Shown: one piece after another, positions 27,641 to 34,669 of the stretch | Numbering within the stretch: the stretch's first letter is position 1 | Layout of the letters: each line of letters starts with the position of its first letter | Assembly: GCA_035633215.1 (NCBI GenBank) | Contig: DASQFI010000062.1 | Span: 310,001 to 374,000, forward strand | Source of the DNA: DASQFI01 sp035633215 | Lineage (GTDB): Bacteria > Acidobacteriota > Vicinamibacteria > Vicinamibacterales > SCN-69-37 | DNA: 64,000 nt | Reading direction: 5' to 3' | The notes under the pieces: generated by a model | Database searches by the model: none | Told to the model about the DNA's origin: nothing | What the model saw: the letters and a program-made list of their open reading frames with translations, nothing else | Position numbers and translations under genes: made by a program

Positions 27641-28632
27641 CCCAGCTCCGGCTCACGCGGGAACTGGTCGACATCGACTCGACGACCGGCCAGGAGGGCG
27701 AGGCTGGCCGTTTCATTGCCGCCACGTTGCGCGGGCTCGGCTACGAGGTCACCGAGCAGCCCGTCAGCGACGGCCGCAGCAACGTGATCGCGGCGGCCGG
27801 CCGTCCCGAGGTCGTGTTCTCGACGCACTTCGATTGCGTCCCGCCGTTTTTCCCGAGTCGCGAGTCCGGCCACGTCCTGTTCGGGCGCGGGTCCTGCGAC
27901 GCGAAAGGCACGCTCATCGCGCAGATTGCGGCGGCCGAGCGGCTGCGCGCCGCCGGCGAGTCGCGCGTCGGCCTCCTGTTCGTCGTCGGCGAGGAGCGGG
28001 GCAGCGACGGCGCCCGGGCCGCGAACGTCGTTGCGCCCGGCTCGAGGTTTCTCGTGAACGGTGAACCGACCGACAACCGCCTCGCAACCGCCACGCGCGG
28101 CGTCTACCGCGCGCGCTTGCGGGCGTCGGGACGCGCGGCGCACTCCAGTCTGCCGGAGCTTGGCGTCTCGGCGATCGAAAAGCTCGTCGACGCCCTTACC
28201 ACTCTTCGCTCGGTCGACTGGCCGTCGGATCCCGATCTCGGTCGGACGTTCTACACGGTCGGCCTGATCTCGGGTGGCCTCGCCCCGAACGTCATTCCAC
28301 CGGCTGCCGAAGCGGAGATCATGTTTCGCACGGTCGGTCCGCACGAGGCCGTCAAGCATCTGATCGAGCAGCACACCGGCGCCTTCGTCGCGGTCGACGA
28401 TGTGCTGGTGGTGCCGCCGGCGCGGATGACGACGGTACCGGGTCTCGAACACGCGGCGTTTTCGTTCACGACGGACATTCCCTGGCTCGATCGCTGGGGC
28501 ACGCCGCTCCTGCTCGGGCCCGGCTCGGTGACGCTCGCGCATACCGAGGACGAGCACGTGCCGATTGCCGAGCTGCACCGCGCGGTTGAGCTGTACGTGC
28601 AGATCGCGACCGAACTTCTTTCGCGGGGGTGA
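27628..28632 (+). CDS. dapE: M20-family metallopeptidase, probable succinyl-diaminopimelate desuccinylase
   Basis: About 334 residues with GTG 27628 chosen as start; it overlaps dapD by 13 bases and leads straight into SVTQLRLTRELVDIDSTTGQE. The di-zinc ligands of the M20 family are visible: His in STHFDCVPP, Asp in GSCDAKGT, the Glu-Glu pair in VVGEERGSDG and the final His in LAHTEDEHVP. A dimerisation lid domain sits between (GVYRARLRASGRAAHSS). Position directly after dapD supports the desuccinylase role. Family members also include acetylornithine and peptide hydrolases, so the exact substrate is inferred. Confidence 0.82.
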   Translation: MDSVTQLRLTRELVDIDSTTGQEGEAGRFIAATLRGLGYEVTEQPVSDGRSNVIAAAGRPEVVFSTHFDCVPPFFPSRESGHVLFGRGSCDAKGTLIAQIAAAERLRAAGESRVGLLFVVGEERGSDGARAANVVAPGSRFLVNGEPTDNRLATATRGVYRARLRASGRAAHSSLPELGVSAIEKLVDALTTLRSVDWPSDPDLGRTFYTVGLISGGLAPNVIPPAAEAEIMFRTVGPHEAVKHLIEQHTGAFVAVDDVLVVPPARMTTVPGLEHAAFSFTTDIPWLDRWGTPLLLGPGSVTLAHTEDEHVPIAELHRAVELYVQIATELLSRG

Positions 28633-28636
28633 AAGA

Positions 28637-28729
28637 ACTTCGGGTTTCTTTCTTGCTCTGTTCTTCCAAAAAAGAAACCCGAGGTCCTCTCTTTTTGAAA
28701 GAACAAAGCAAAAAGAAACCCGAGGTCAT
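28637..28729. repeat. CCTCGGGTTTC hairpin element, copy A1 (one left arm, two right arms)
   Basis: CTTCGGGTTTCTTT (28638-28651) pairs with AAAGAAACCCGAGG (28671-28684). A second right arm, AAAAGAAACCCGAGGTC, ends at 28727, so the left arm has two competing partners. It begins four bases after the dapE-like stop and may terminate the lysine operon. Related copies are at 49068, 55293 and 55381. Confidence 0.8.
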
Positions 28730-28741
28730 ATGCTGTAGCGG

Positions 28742-29965
28742 ATGCCAGGCTACGGAAGCCGCTACTGGGCCGAACGCACCGCCGACAATCGCCGCCGTTC
28801 CCATCCAAAATTTCGAGGCACCCACACGACCGACGCCGTCGTTATCGGCGGCGGCCTGACCGGCGCAACGGCCGCGTATGTGCTCGCCAACGCGGGCATG
28901 AGCGTGATGCTGCTCGAGGCCGAACGGCTGGCGGAAGGATCGACCGCCGGCGGCCTTGGGGCGATCCTGCCGCAGCCGGACGCGATGTTTCGCGCGGTCG
29001 AGAGTCTCACGGGCCGGCGGGTCGCGCGGACCGCGTGGGAAATTGCGCAGAAAAGCGCCGCGGATTTTGGTGCGGCGCTGAAAAAACTCCCAACCAAATC
29101 TGACGTGACGGCGTCGGCGCTCGTGATCAACGGGCGCGGTTCGGAAGACGCCCAGGACCTGCGAAAGGAACAGACCGCGCGACGCAGCGCCGGCCTGGCT
29201 GCGCCGTGGTTGTCGGCCGACGCGGAGCGGGCCGAGATCGGCACCGACTCGTCTGGCGCCATCCGCCTGCGCGATACGTTCCTGTTCGATCCGGTCCGCG
29301 CCACGCTGAGCCTCGCGGGCGCGGCGCAGGCGCGCGGCGCGCAGATTTTCGAGAAGTCCCCGGTCCGGCGCACGCGCTTCACGAGGAAGTACGCCGACGT
29401 CGTGCTCGGCACCGGCACCATTCGCACTCGCGGCATCGTCATCGCGACGGGCGAGCCGGGCAGCCTGTTCGGCCAGCTCAGGCGCCACATCCGGCGGCTC
29501 GACGGGTATCTCGTCGTCACCGAGCCGCTCTCGGCGCCGATGCGACGCGACGTCGGCCGCCGCGACAGCGTCTTGACCGAGGCCGGCAGCGCGCCGCACT
29601 GGCTGCGGTGGCTCCCGGACGACCGCGCCCTCTTTGCCGGCGGCCTTTCGGCTCCGGTTCCTCCCCGGCAGCGCGACAAGGCACTGCGCCAGCGGGTCGC
29701 GCAGCTCATGTACGAGTTCTCGGTGCGGTATCCGGCGATTTCAGGATTGCAATCGGCCTGGGGATGGGACGTGCCCGTGGTGTCCACTTTCGATGGCTTG
29801 CCGTGGATCGGCCCGCATCGGAATTACCCCTTTCATTTCTTTGCGATGGCGTTCGGCTGGCAGGGCGATGGCCTCGCCTGGCACGCCGCCCGCGCGGCGC
29901 TCAGATATTTCCAGGACACCCCTCGACAGGAGGATGACGCGTTCGGGTTCGTCCGGCACTTGTAA
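28742..29965 (+). CDS. FAD-dependent oxidoreductase, DAO (glycine/D-amino-acid oxidase) family
   Basis: A 407-residue flavoenzyme. The FAD Rossmann motif is AVVIGGGLTGATAAYVLANAGMSV near residues 33-56, with the ribose-binding Glu in LLEAE. The C-terminal FAD motif is SAWGWDVPVVSTFDGLPWIGPH and HFFAMAFGWQGDGLAW. This is the layout of DAO-family amine oxidases (DadA, glycine oxidase types). The substrate is unknown. The first 30 residues are Arg-rich and not conserved-looking, so the true start could be internal. It stands alone between the A1 hairpin and the DUF1800 gene. Confidence 0.82.
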   Translation: MPGYGSRYWAERTADNRRRSHPKFRGTHTTDAVVIGGGLTGATAAYVLANAGMSVMLLEAERLAEGSTAGGLGAILPQPDAMFRAVESLTGRRVARTAWEIAQKSAADFGAALKKLPTKSDVTASALVINGRGSEDAQDLRKEQTARRSAGLAAPWLSADAERAEIGTDSSGAIRLRDTFLFDPVRATLSLAGAAQARGAQIFEKSPVRRTRFTRKYADVVLGTGTIRTRGIVIATGEPGSLFGQLRRHIRRLDGYLVVTEPLSAPMRRDVGRRDSVLTEAGSAPHWLRWLPDDRALFAGGLSAPVPPRQRDKALRQRVAQLMYEFSVRYPAISGLQSAWGWDVPVVSTFDGLPWIGPHRNYPFHFFAMAFGWQGDGLAWHAARAALRYFQDTPRQEDDAFGFVRHL

Positions 29966-30054
29966 CCAACGCGCCTCGAGCCCGGTCAAAAGTACTCCGT
30001 CCGACTATTCCCGGAAAGGAGTAGGATCGGCGGAGCGGTCTCGCCCCTCAACTT

Positions 30055-31512
30055 ATGGCCGAGCTTTCTCCCTTCGTGGAGCACCTGCTTCGTCGCGCCG
30101 GATTCGGCGCGTCGGAAGCCGAGCGCGAGCGGTTCTCGCGGTACACGTATCCGATCGCCGTGTCGGTGCTGACGAATTTCAACCCGGACGAGACGAACGT
30201 CGACGACAAGATCAATACGCCCGGCTACGTCCAGATTCCGGGGAATCGTCAGTTCCTGCCGAATCAGGTGCTGGCCGACGCCCGGAACCGGTGGCTCTTC
30301 CGCATGGTGCACTCGCCGGCGCCGCTCCAGGAAAAGATGGCGCTCATCTGGCACCATCACTTCGCGACGGCCCACAGCAAGATCGCGGGCACCATCGGCA
30401 ATCCGGATGCGGTGCGGCTCATGGCCGCCAAGCCCTCCGAGGATTCCACGAACCAGCGCGGGCAGATCGAGCTCTTCCGGGAGTACGCGCTCGGGAATTT
30501 CCATGAGCTGCTCGTCGAGGTCGCCAAAGATCCGGCGATGCTCTACTGGCTCGACGGCTACCTGAACCGGCGCGGATCGCCGCAGGAAAACTTTGGCCGT
30601 GAGCTGATGGAGCTGTTCACGATCGGTGTCGATCATCACACCGAGTCGGACGTCTACGCCGCGGCGCGGGTGTTCACGGGCTGGAACCTGGTACAGACGG
30701 GCACGCGAGGCACGTCGAACGCGAATTACGCGTTCAGGTACAACGCCAACAATCACGACACCGATGCCAAGGAGTTCAGCTTCCCGATCTACCGCGACGG
30801 GTCGCGGCGGATTCAGCCGCGCAGCGCCGCGGCCGGCATGCAGGACGGCCTGGATCTGATCAGCGCGCTCGCCACGCATCCCGAGACCGCGAGACGCATG
30901 GCGCGGCGGCTGTGGACCTGGTTCGTGAGCGAGACGGAAACGCCCGACGACGCGTTCGTGGACCAGATCTCGAACGTCTATCTGGCCAACGACACCAACA
31001 TGAAGCCCGTGATTCGGGCCGTGCTGTTCTCGAAGCCATTCACCGACCCGGCGCGCTTCCACCAGCGGTACGGCTGGCCGGTGGAGTTCGTGGTGCGATC
31101 GCTCAAGGAAGTCGGGTACTCGGGGTTCAACGTCGACACGGCCGCGACGCCGATGCTCAACATGGGCCAGCAACTCTTCGAGCCGCCGGACGTCAATGGC
31201 TGGGATCTCGGGCCGGGGTGGTTCTCCACGGGCGGGATGCTGGCGCGCCTGAATTTTGCGTCCGCGCTCGCGACCAACCAGCGGGCCGCGCTCCGCGACG
31301 CGGCGCGCGCGCACAACCAGACGCCGGAAACACTCCTGGAGTTCGCGATCGGCCGGCTGTCGATCCCCGAAATCGACGGAGAGGAACGGAACGCGTTGCT
31401 CGACTACATCCGCGCGGGCGGCGCGTGGACCGGGTCGGAGAGCCAGTTGCTGACCAAGACCGCGGGGCTGTTCCACTTGCTGACCGGGTCGGGGATCTAT
31501 CAATTCGTATGA
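30055..31512 (+). CDS. DUF1800 domain protein
   Basis: A 485-residue protein opening with VEHLLRRAGFGASEAERERF, then EKMALIWHHHFATAHSKI, GRELMELFTIGVDHHTESDVYAAARVFTGW and a C-terminal PDVNGWDLGPGWFSTGGMLARLNFA. These are conserved blocks of the DUF1800 family, nearly always encoded with DUF1501 as here. No biochemical role is established. It has no obvious signal peptide, whereas its partner has a twin-arginine one; co-export of the pair is a possibility. It overlaps the DUF1501 gene by ATGA. Confidence 0.9.
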   Translation: MAELSPFVEHLLRRAGFGASEAERERFSRYTYPIAVSVLTNFNPDETNVDDKINTPGYVQIPGNRQFLPNQVLADARNRWLFRMVHSPAPLQEKMALIWHHHFATAHSKIAGTIGNPDAVRLMAAKPSEDSTNQRGQIELFREYALGNFHELLVEVAKDPAMLYWLDGYLNRRGSPQENFGRELMELFTIGVDHHTESDVYAAARVFTGWNLVQTGTRGTSNANYAFRYNANNHDTDAKEFSFPIYRDGSRRIQPRSAAAGMQDGLDLISALATHPETARRMARRLWTWFVSETETPDDAFVDQISNVYLANDTNMKPVIRAVLFSKPFTDPARFHQRYGWPVEFVVRSLKEVGYSGFNVDTAATPMLNMGQQLFEPPDVNGWDLGPGWFSTGGMLARLNFASALATNQRAALRDAARAHNQTPETLLEFAIGRLSIPEIDGEERNALLDYIRAGGAWTGSESQLLTKTAGLFHLLTGSGIYQFV

Positions 31513-32780
31513 AATTCACTCGACGCGAGTTCATTCGTGACGGAGTCGCGGCCTTCACCGTCGGGTTCGCGGCGCCCGCATTCCTGTCCGATCTCGCGCG
31601 CGCGCAGGGCGCCACCGGCCGCAGCCTCGTCGTGCTGTATCTCTCGGGTGGCAATGATGCGCTGAGCATGCTCGTTCCCTATCAGGACGCGGCGTACCAC
31701 ACCCGTCGGCCGACGCAGGCCGTGCCGGCCATCAATGTCATTCAGATCGGCGCCGACCGGTCGGGCGTCGTGCTTGGGTTTCATCCGCGGCTTGTCGGCC
31801 TGAAACAGATGTTCGACGCGGGGCACGTGAGGCTGATCCAGCGCAGCGGCTATCCGCAATCGAGCCGGTCGCATTTCACGGGCACCGACATCTGGAACAC
31901 CGCAAGTCCCGCCAGTCCCACCGGCTCTGGATGGCTGGGCCGGTATCTCGACACGCTGCCGTCGCCGGTCGATCCCCTTGCGGGCTGGGCGACCGTCCGC
32001 GAAGTGCCGCGTGCGCTCATCGGCCGAACCGTCAGTGTGCCGGCCATCAACAATCCCGCGGCGTACCAGTTCAACAGTCCGAACGGCATCGGCGCCGAGC
32101 AGGGCTTTGCGCGCGAGGCGATGACGCGCATCTCGTCGCACCTGCCCACCGAAAAACCGCACCTGTCGTTCGTCAATGCGACGACGCAGGCGGCGCTGGC
32201 GACACTCGATCGTGTGGGATCGGTCGTCAACTACCAGCCGTCGACGGGCGTCGTCTATCCGAACAACAATGCGCTCGCACAGGCCTTGCGCGCTGTGGCC
32301 GGCGCGATGTTCCGCGGGCTCGGCACCAAGGTGTTCTGGGTGCAGACCGGCGGGTACGACACGCACGCGAGCCAGAACGTGAACTCCGCCAATCTGGGCT
32401 ACGCGAACCTGATGGGCACGCTCGACACGGCGCTCACCGCGTTCTACACGGATCTGAAAAACCAGGGGCTGCTGCAGAACACGATGATCGTCGTCTTCTC
32501 CGAGTTCGGGCGCCGCATCAGCGAAAACGTGAGCGGCGGCACCGATCACGGCGCGGCCGGACTCATGATGACGATTGGGGGCAGCGTCCAGGGTGGCATC
32601 CACGGCACCGCCGCGAACCTCCAGCCCGGCAATCCGACGCTCGAAAACAACGGCGGGGATGTGACCTGGGAGACGGATTTCCGATCCGTCTACGCGAGCG
32701 TCATCGACAGCTGGCTGGGTGCCGACTCCGTGTCGATTCTCGGCGGCAACTTCAGAAACTCCGGCCTGACGATCGTCTGA
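31509..32780 (+). CDS. DUF1501 domain protein with twin-arginine signal
   Basis: A 423-residue protein. The N-terminus MKFTRREFIRDGVAAFTVG is a twin-arginine signal, followed by the DUF1501 core (LVVLYLSGGNDALSMLVPYQD, GFHPRLVGLKQMFDAGHVRLIQ, VFSEFGRRISENVSGGTDHGAAG). DUF1501 belongs to the alkaline phosphatase/sulfatase-like fold; the EFGRR and DHG segments are its metal-site-like motifs. It is coupled to DUF1800 by a 4-base overlap. The stop overlaps the convergent oxygenase gene by 29 bases. Function is unknown, probably periplasmic. Confidence 0.88.
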   Translation: MKFTRREFIRDGVAAFTVGFAAPAFLSDLARAQGATGRSLVVLYLSGGNDALSMLVPYQDAAYHTRRPTQAVPAINVIQIGADRSGVVLGFHPRLVGLKQMFDAGHVRLIQRSGYPQSSRSHFTGTDIWNTASPASPTGSGWLGRYLDTLPSPVDPLAGWATVREVPRALIGRTVSVPAINNPAAYQFNSPNGIGAEQGFAREAMTRISSHLPTEKPHLSFVNATTQAALATLDRVGSVVNYQPSTGVVYPNNNALAQALRAVAGAMFRGLGTKVFWVQTGGYDTHASQNVNSANLGYANLMGTLDTALTAFYTDLKNQGLLQNTMIVVFSEFGRRISENVSGGTDHGAAGLMMTIGGSVQGGIHGTAANLQPGNPTLENNGGDVTWETDFRSVYASVIDSWLGADSVSILGGNFRNSGLTIV

Positions 32781-33384
32781 ACAATCTTTTCAGTTTGCCC
32801 ATCGCGCGCCGGTGCAGCGGCTGGCGCGGTGGGACCCACGGATAGCCGACGCCCGGCCGGCCGTCGTAGCGGGCGGACGCGTGCGCGCCGTCCTGCCTCA
32901 CGTAAAACAGCATGGCCTGAATCTGGATCTCGCCCTCGAACGGGTCGCGCCAGTGCGACAGCTTCCGGCCGTCGTAGACGATCGCGTCGCCCGGCTCGAG
33001 GGCGAAGGTCACGTCCCCGCGATCGGTCGTAAAACAGATCGGCCAGTTGCGATCGCCGCCGATCGCGATCGTCACCGCGATCTCGCTGGCCTCGCGGTCG
33101 CGATGGGGCGCGAGCACGGCGCCGCGATGATGGAGCCGCACGTAACTGTACGACGGCCACAGCGCGGCACACACCGCCTGCTCGATCGCCGGTTGCTTCT
33201 GCGCGAGGAGCGTCTCGGTCAGCATGTCGCAGTACAGTCGGTCGGCGCCCTCGACGCGCCGGTCGGGCGACAGCATCGTGCCCGTATCGCGCCGGAGACA
33301 GACGTAGTCGTACACGAGCTGACAGATCTCGGGAGACAGGAGCGCCTTGATCTCAGCGTAGTGCGACTGATCGAAAGGCGACAC
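32752..33384 (-). CDS. 2-oxoglutarate/Fe(II)-dependent oxygenase-like protein
   Basis: About 210 residues from GTG 33384. Reading further upstream would enter the CATGAAG repeat and produce low-complexity residues, so that extension is rejected. The jelly-roll metal site is visible: HxD in LAPHRDRE (His94, Asp96) and a distal His144 in GRKLSHWRDPFEG, followed by the strand IQIQAMLFYVRQ. PGDAIVYDGRKL is the typical turn before the distal His, as in prolyl-hydroxylase-like enzymes. The substrate is unknown. It converges with DUF1501. Confidence 0.75.
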   Translation of the reverse strand: MSPFDQSHYAEIKALLSPEICQLVYDYVCLRRDTGTMLSPDRRVEGADRLYCDMLTETLLAQKQPAIEQAVCAALWPSYSYVRLHHRGAVLAPHRDREASEIAVTIAIGGDRNWPICFTTDRGDVTFALEPGDAIVYDGRKLSHWRDPFEGEIQIQAMLFYVRQDGAHASARYDGRPGVGYPWVPPRQPLHRRAMGKLKRLFRRSSGRSF

Positions 33385-33429
33385 TCGGGGGCAAGGGTAC
33401 CACTTTGAAGCGCATGCGCTTGTTGAAGA

Positions 33430-33700
33430 CACTTGCCAAGAGCAATGGACCATGAAGGACATGGAGGACATGAAGGCTGCGCTGACTGGCGGCCGCCTGC
33501 GGCGGCGTGGCGATCTGTGAGAGACCGCGACCCGACAAGACGACTCTGAAGTGCACTCGCGTCTTGTTCGGTCGCGGTCTCTCATAGATCGCAGCCCGGC
33601 GAAGCCGGGCTCGCCAGTCAGCGGGCGTCATACCTTCTTGATTTGTCGGGTTTTCCTCCATGTCCTCCATGTTCTTCATGGTTTACCGCTCTTGGCACGC
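33430..33700. other. Cloverleaf-like nested palindrome of about 270 bp
   Basis: Successive arms pair around one centre near 33550. The outer arm 33432-33475 pairs with 33655-33700 (CCAAGAGC plus CATGAAGGACATGGAGG words). CGCTGACTGGCG (33480-33491) pairs perfectly with CGCCAGTCAGCG (33612-33623). GCGATCTGTGAGAGACCGCG (33510 on) pairs with 33571-33592 over 22 bases with one mismatch. CGACAAGACG (33533-33542) pairs with the CGTCTTGTTCG around 33560. Local side hairpins GCCGCC-TGC-GGCGGC (left) and AGCCCGGC-GAA-GCCGGGCT (33593-33610) protrude between these stems. It lies in the divergent gap between the oxygenase and GxxExxY genes. It contains no ORF of interest. Confidence 0.8.
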
Positions 33701-33809
33701 GATCAGACGCTGCAGGGAATGCACTCGACAAGCAGGGCGTCGTATGCAGGTTGTGCAATCGACGATGGCGTGCCCACCAAGCTTCCGTATTCCAAGACTG
33801 GCGTGAGGT

Positions 33810-34205
33810 TTGCTCTGGAACACGCTCGTGACGGTGCAGCGAAGTGCTCTCGCCGGGCGTGTGATTGGATGCGCCATCGAAGTCCACCAGCAGATCGGTC
33901 CCGGTCTGCTCGAGTCCGCGTATGACTCATGCCTGACTCACGAATTCACCCTGAATGGCATTGGCTTCTGCCGCGACGTCGCCGTGCCGATTCTCTACAA
34001 GGGCACGACCGTGAGTTGCGCCCACCGCGCGGATTTCGTCGTCGAGAATGAACTCCTCGTCGAACTGAAGAGCGTGGAACGGCTGCAGCCCATCCACCAG
34101 GCACAGGTGCTGACGTACATGCGGCTCCTGAGCCTGCGCCAGGGGTTGCTGATCAACTTCAATGTCCACCGGCTGGTAGACGGCCTCAGAAGCCTGCTGC
34201 TCTGA
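33810..34205 (+). CDS. GxxExxY-family protein
   Basis: About 120-131 residues. The defining motif is GPGLLESAYDSCL, preceded by RVIGCAIEVHQQI, and the core ADFVVENELLVELKSVERLQPIHQAQVLTYMRLL has the D-x(n)-ELK arrangement of PD-(D/E)XK nuclease-like folds. The C-terminus GLLINFNVHRLVDG is also standard. The start is uncertain: TTG 33810 or GTG 33828/33834 all keep the domain. Proteins of this family are common in Acidobacteriota and Planctomycetes and have no settled function. Its only upstream neighbour is the cloverleaf palindrome. Confidence 0.8.
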   Translation: MLWNTLVTVQRSALAGRVIGCAIEVHQQIGPGLLESAYDSCLTHEFTLNGIGFCRDVAVPILYKGTTVSCAHRADFVVENELLVELKSVERLQPIHQAQVLTYMRLLSLRQGLLINFNVHRLVDGLRSLLL

Positions 34206-34256
34206 GGCGCAGCCGCCGCACCAAACCTCCGCCTTCCGATTTCCGTCCAATCCCTA

Positions 34257-34275
34257 TTGACCTAGAACTTCTAGG
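34257..34275 (+). promoter_or_regulatory. PadR operator: perfect palindrome upstream of ADOP pair 2
   Basis: CCTAGAAcTTCTAGG at 34261-34275 is a perfect 15-base palindrome around a central C. It begins inside a TTGACC hexamer (34257-34262) and ends 13 bases before the PadR start. Binding there would block transcription or ribosome access. Its sequence differs from the palindrome upstream of the first PadR gene. Confidence 0.65.
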
Positions 34276-34288
34276 CGGGAGGCGCTCC

Positions 34289-34669
34289 ATGCGGCGCAAG
34301 GGCCGACAACGCGAAGCCGACGGCGACATGCTCGCCGGCACCCTCGACATGCTCATTCTCCGGACCCTCCAGTCCGGCGCCGCGCATGGACTCGAGATTG
34401 CGCAGCGGATTCAGCGGCAGTCCGACGAAGTGCTCCTCGTCGAGCAGGGGTCGCTGTACCCGGCGCTCCACCGGATCGAGGAGCGCGGGTGGATCGCGGC
34501 CTACTGGGGCACCTCGGAGACGAATCGGCGCGCGCGGTTCTATCGGCTGACCCCGCGCGGCCGGAAGCACTTGCTGGCCGAGACCAGCCGCTGGGAGACG
34601 CTCGCCCGCGCGATCGGGCGCGTCTTGCGGCCCGTAAGGTTAGACGCCGCTCGGAGCGGGTCCAGGTGA
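34289..34669 (+). CDS. PadR-family transcriptional regulator (of ADOP pair 2)
   Basis: A 126-residue winged-helix regulator. LAGTLDMLILRTLQSGAAHG is the PadR opening, EQGSLYPALHRIEERGWIAAYW the recognition region and RRARFYRLTPRGRKHL the wing. The GGGAGG Shine-Dalgarno sits about 6 bases before ATG 34289. The stop shares a base with the ATG of the ADOP gene (TGATG). The palindrome 34261-34275 is a probable autoregulatory site. Confidence 0.93.
   Translation: MRRKGRQREADGDMLAGTLDMLILRTLQSGAAHGLEIAQRIQRQSDEVLLVEQGSLYPALHRIEERGWIAAYWGTSETNRRARFYRLTPRGRKHLLAETSRWETLARAIGRVLRPVRLDAARSGSR

Noticed and set aside
33385..33585. N-terminal extension of the 2OG-Fe(II) oxygenase through the palindrome
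   Set aside because: The extra 67 residues come from repeat and hairpin DNA and are Arg/Ser/Met-rich; the domain is complete from GTG 33384.
33430..33700. Insertion sequence or tRNA-like gene
   Set aside because: No transposase or integrase, no target duplication visible, no anticodon-loop or TPsiC-like sequence; the stem sizes do not fit a tRNA.
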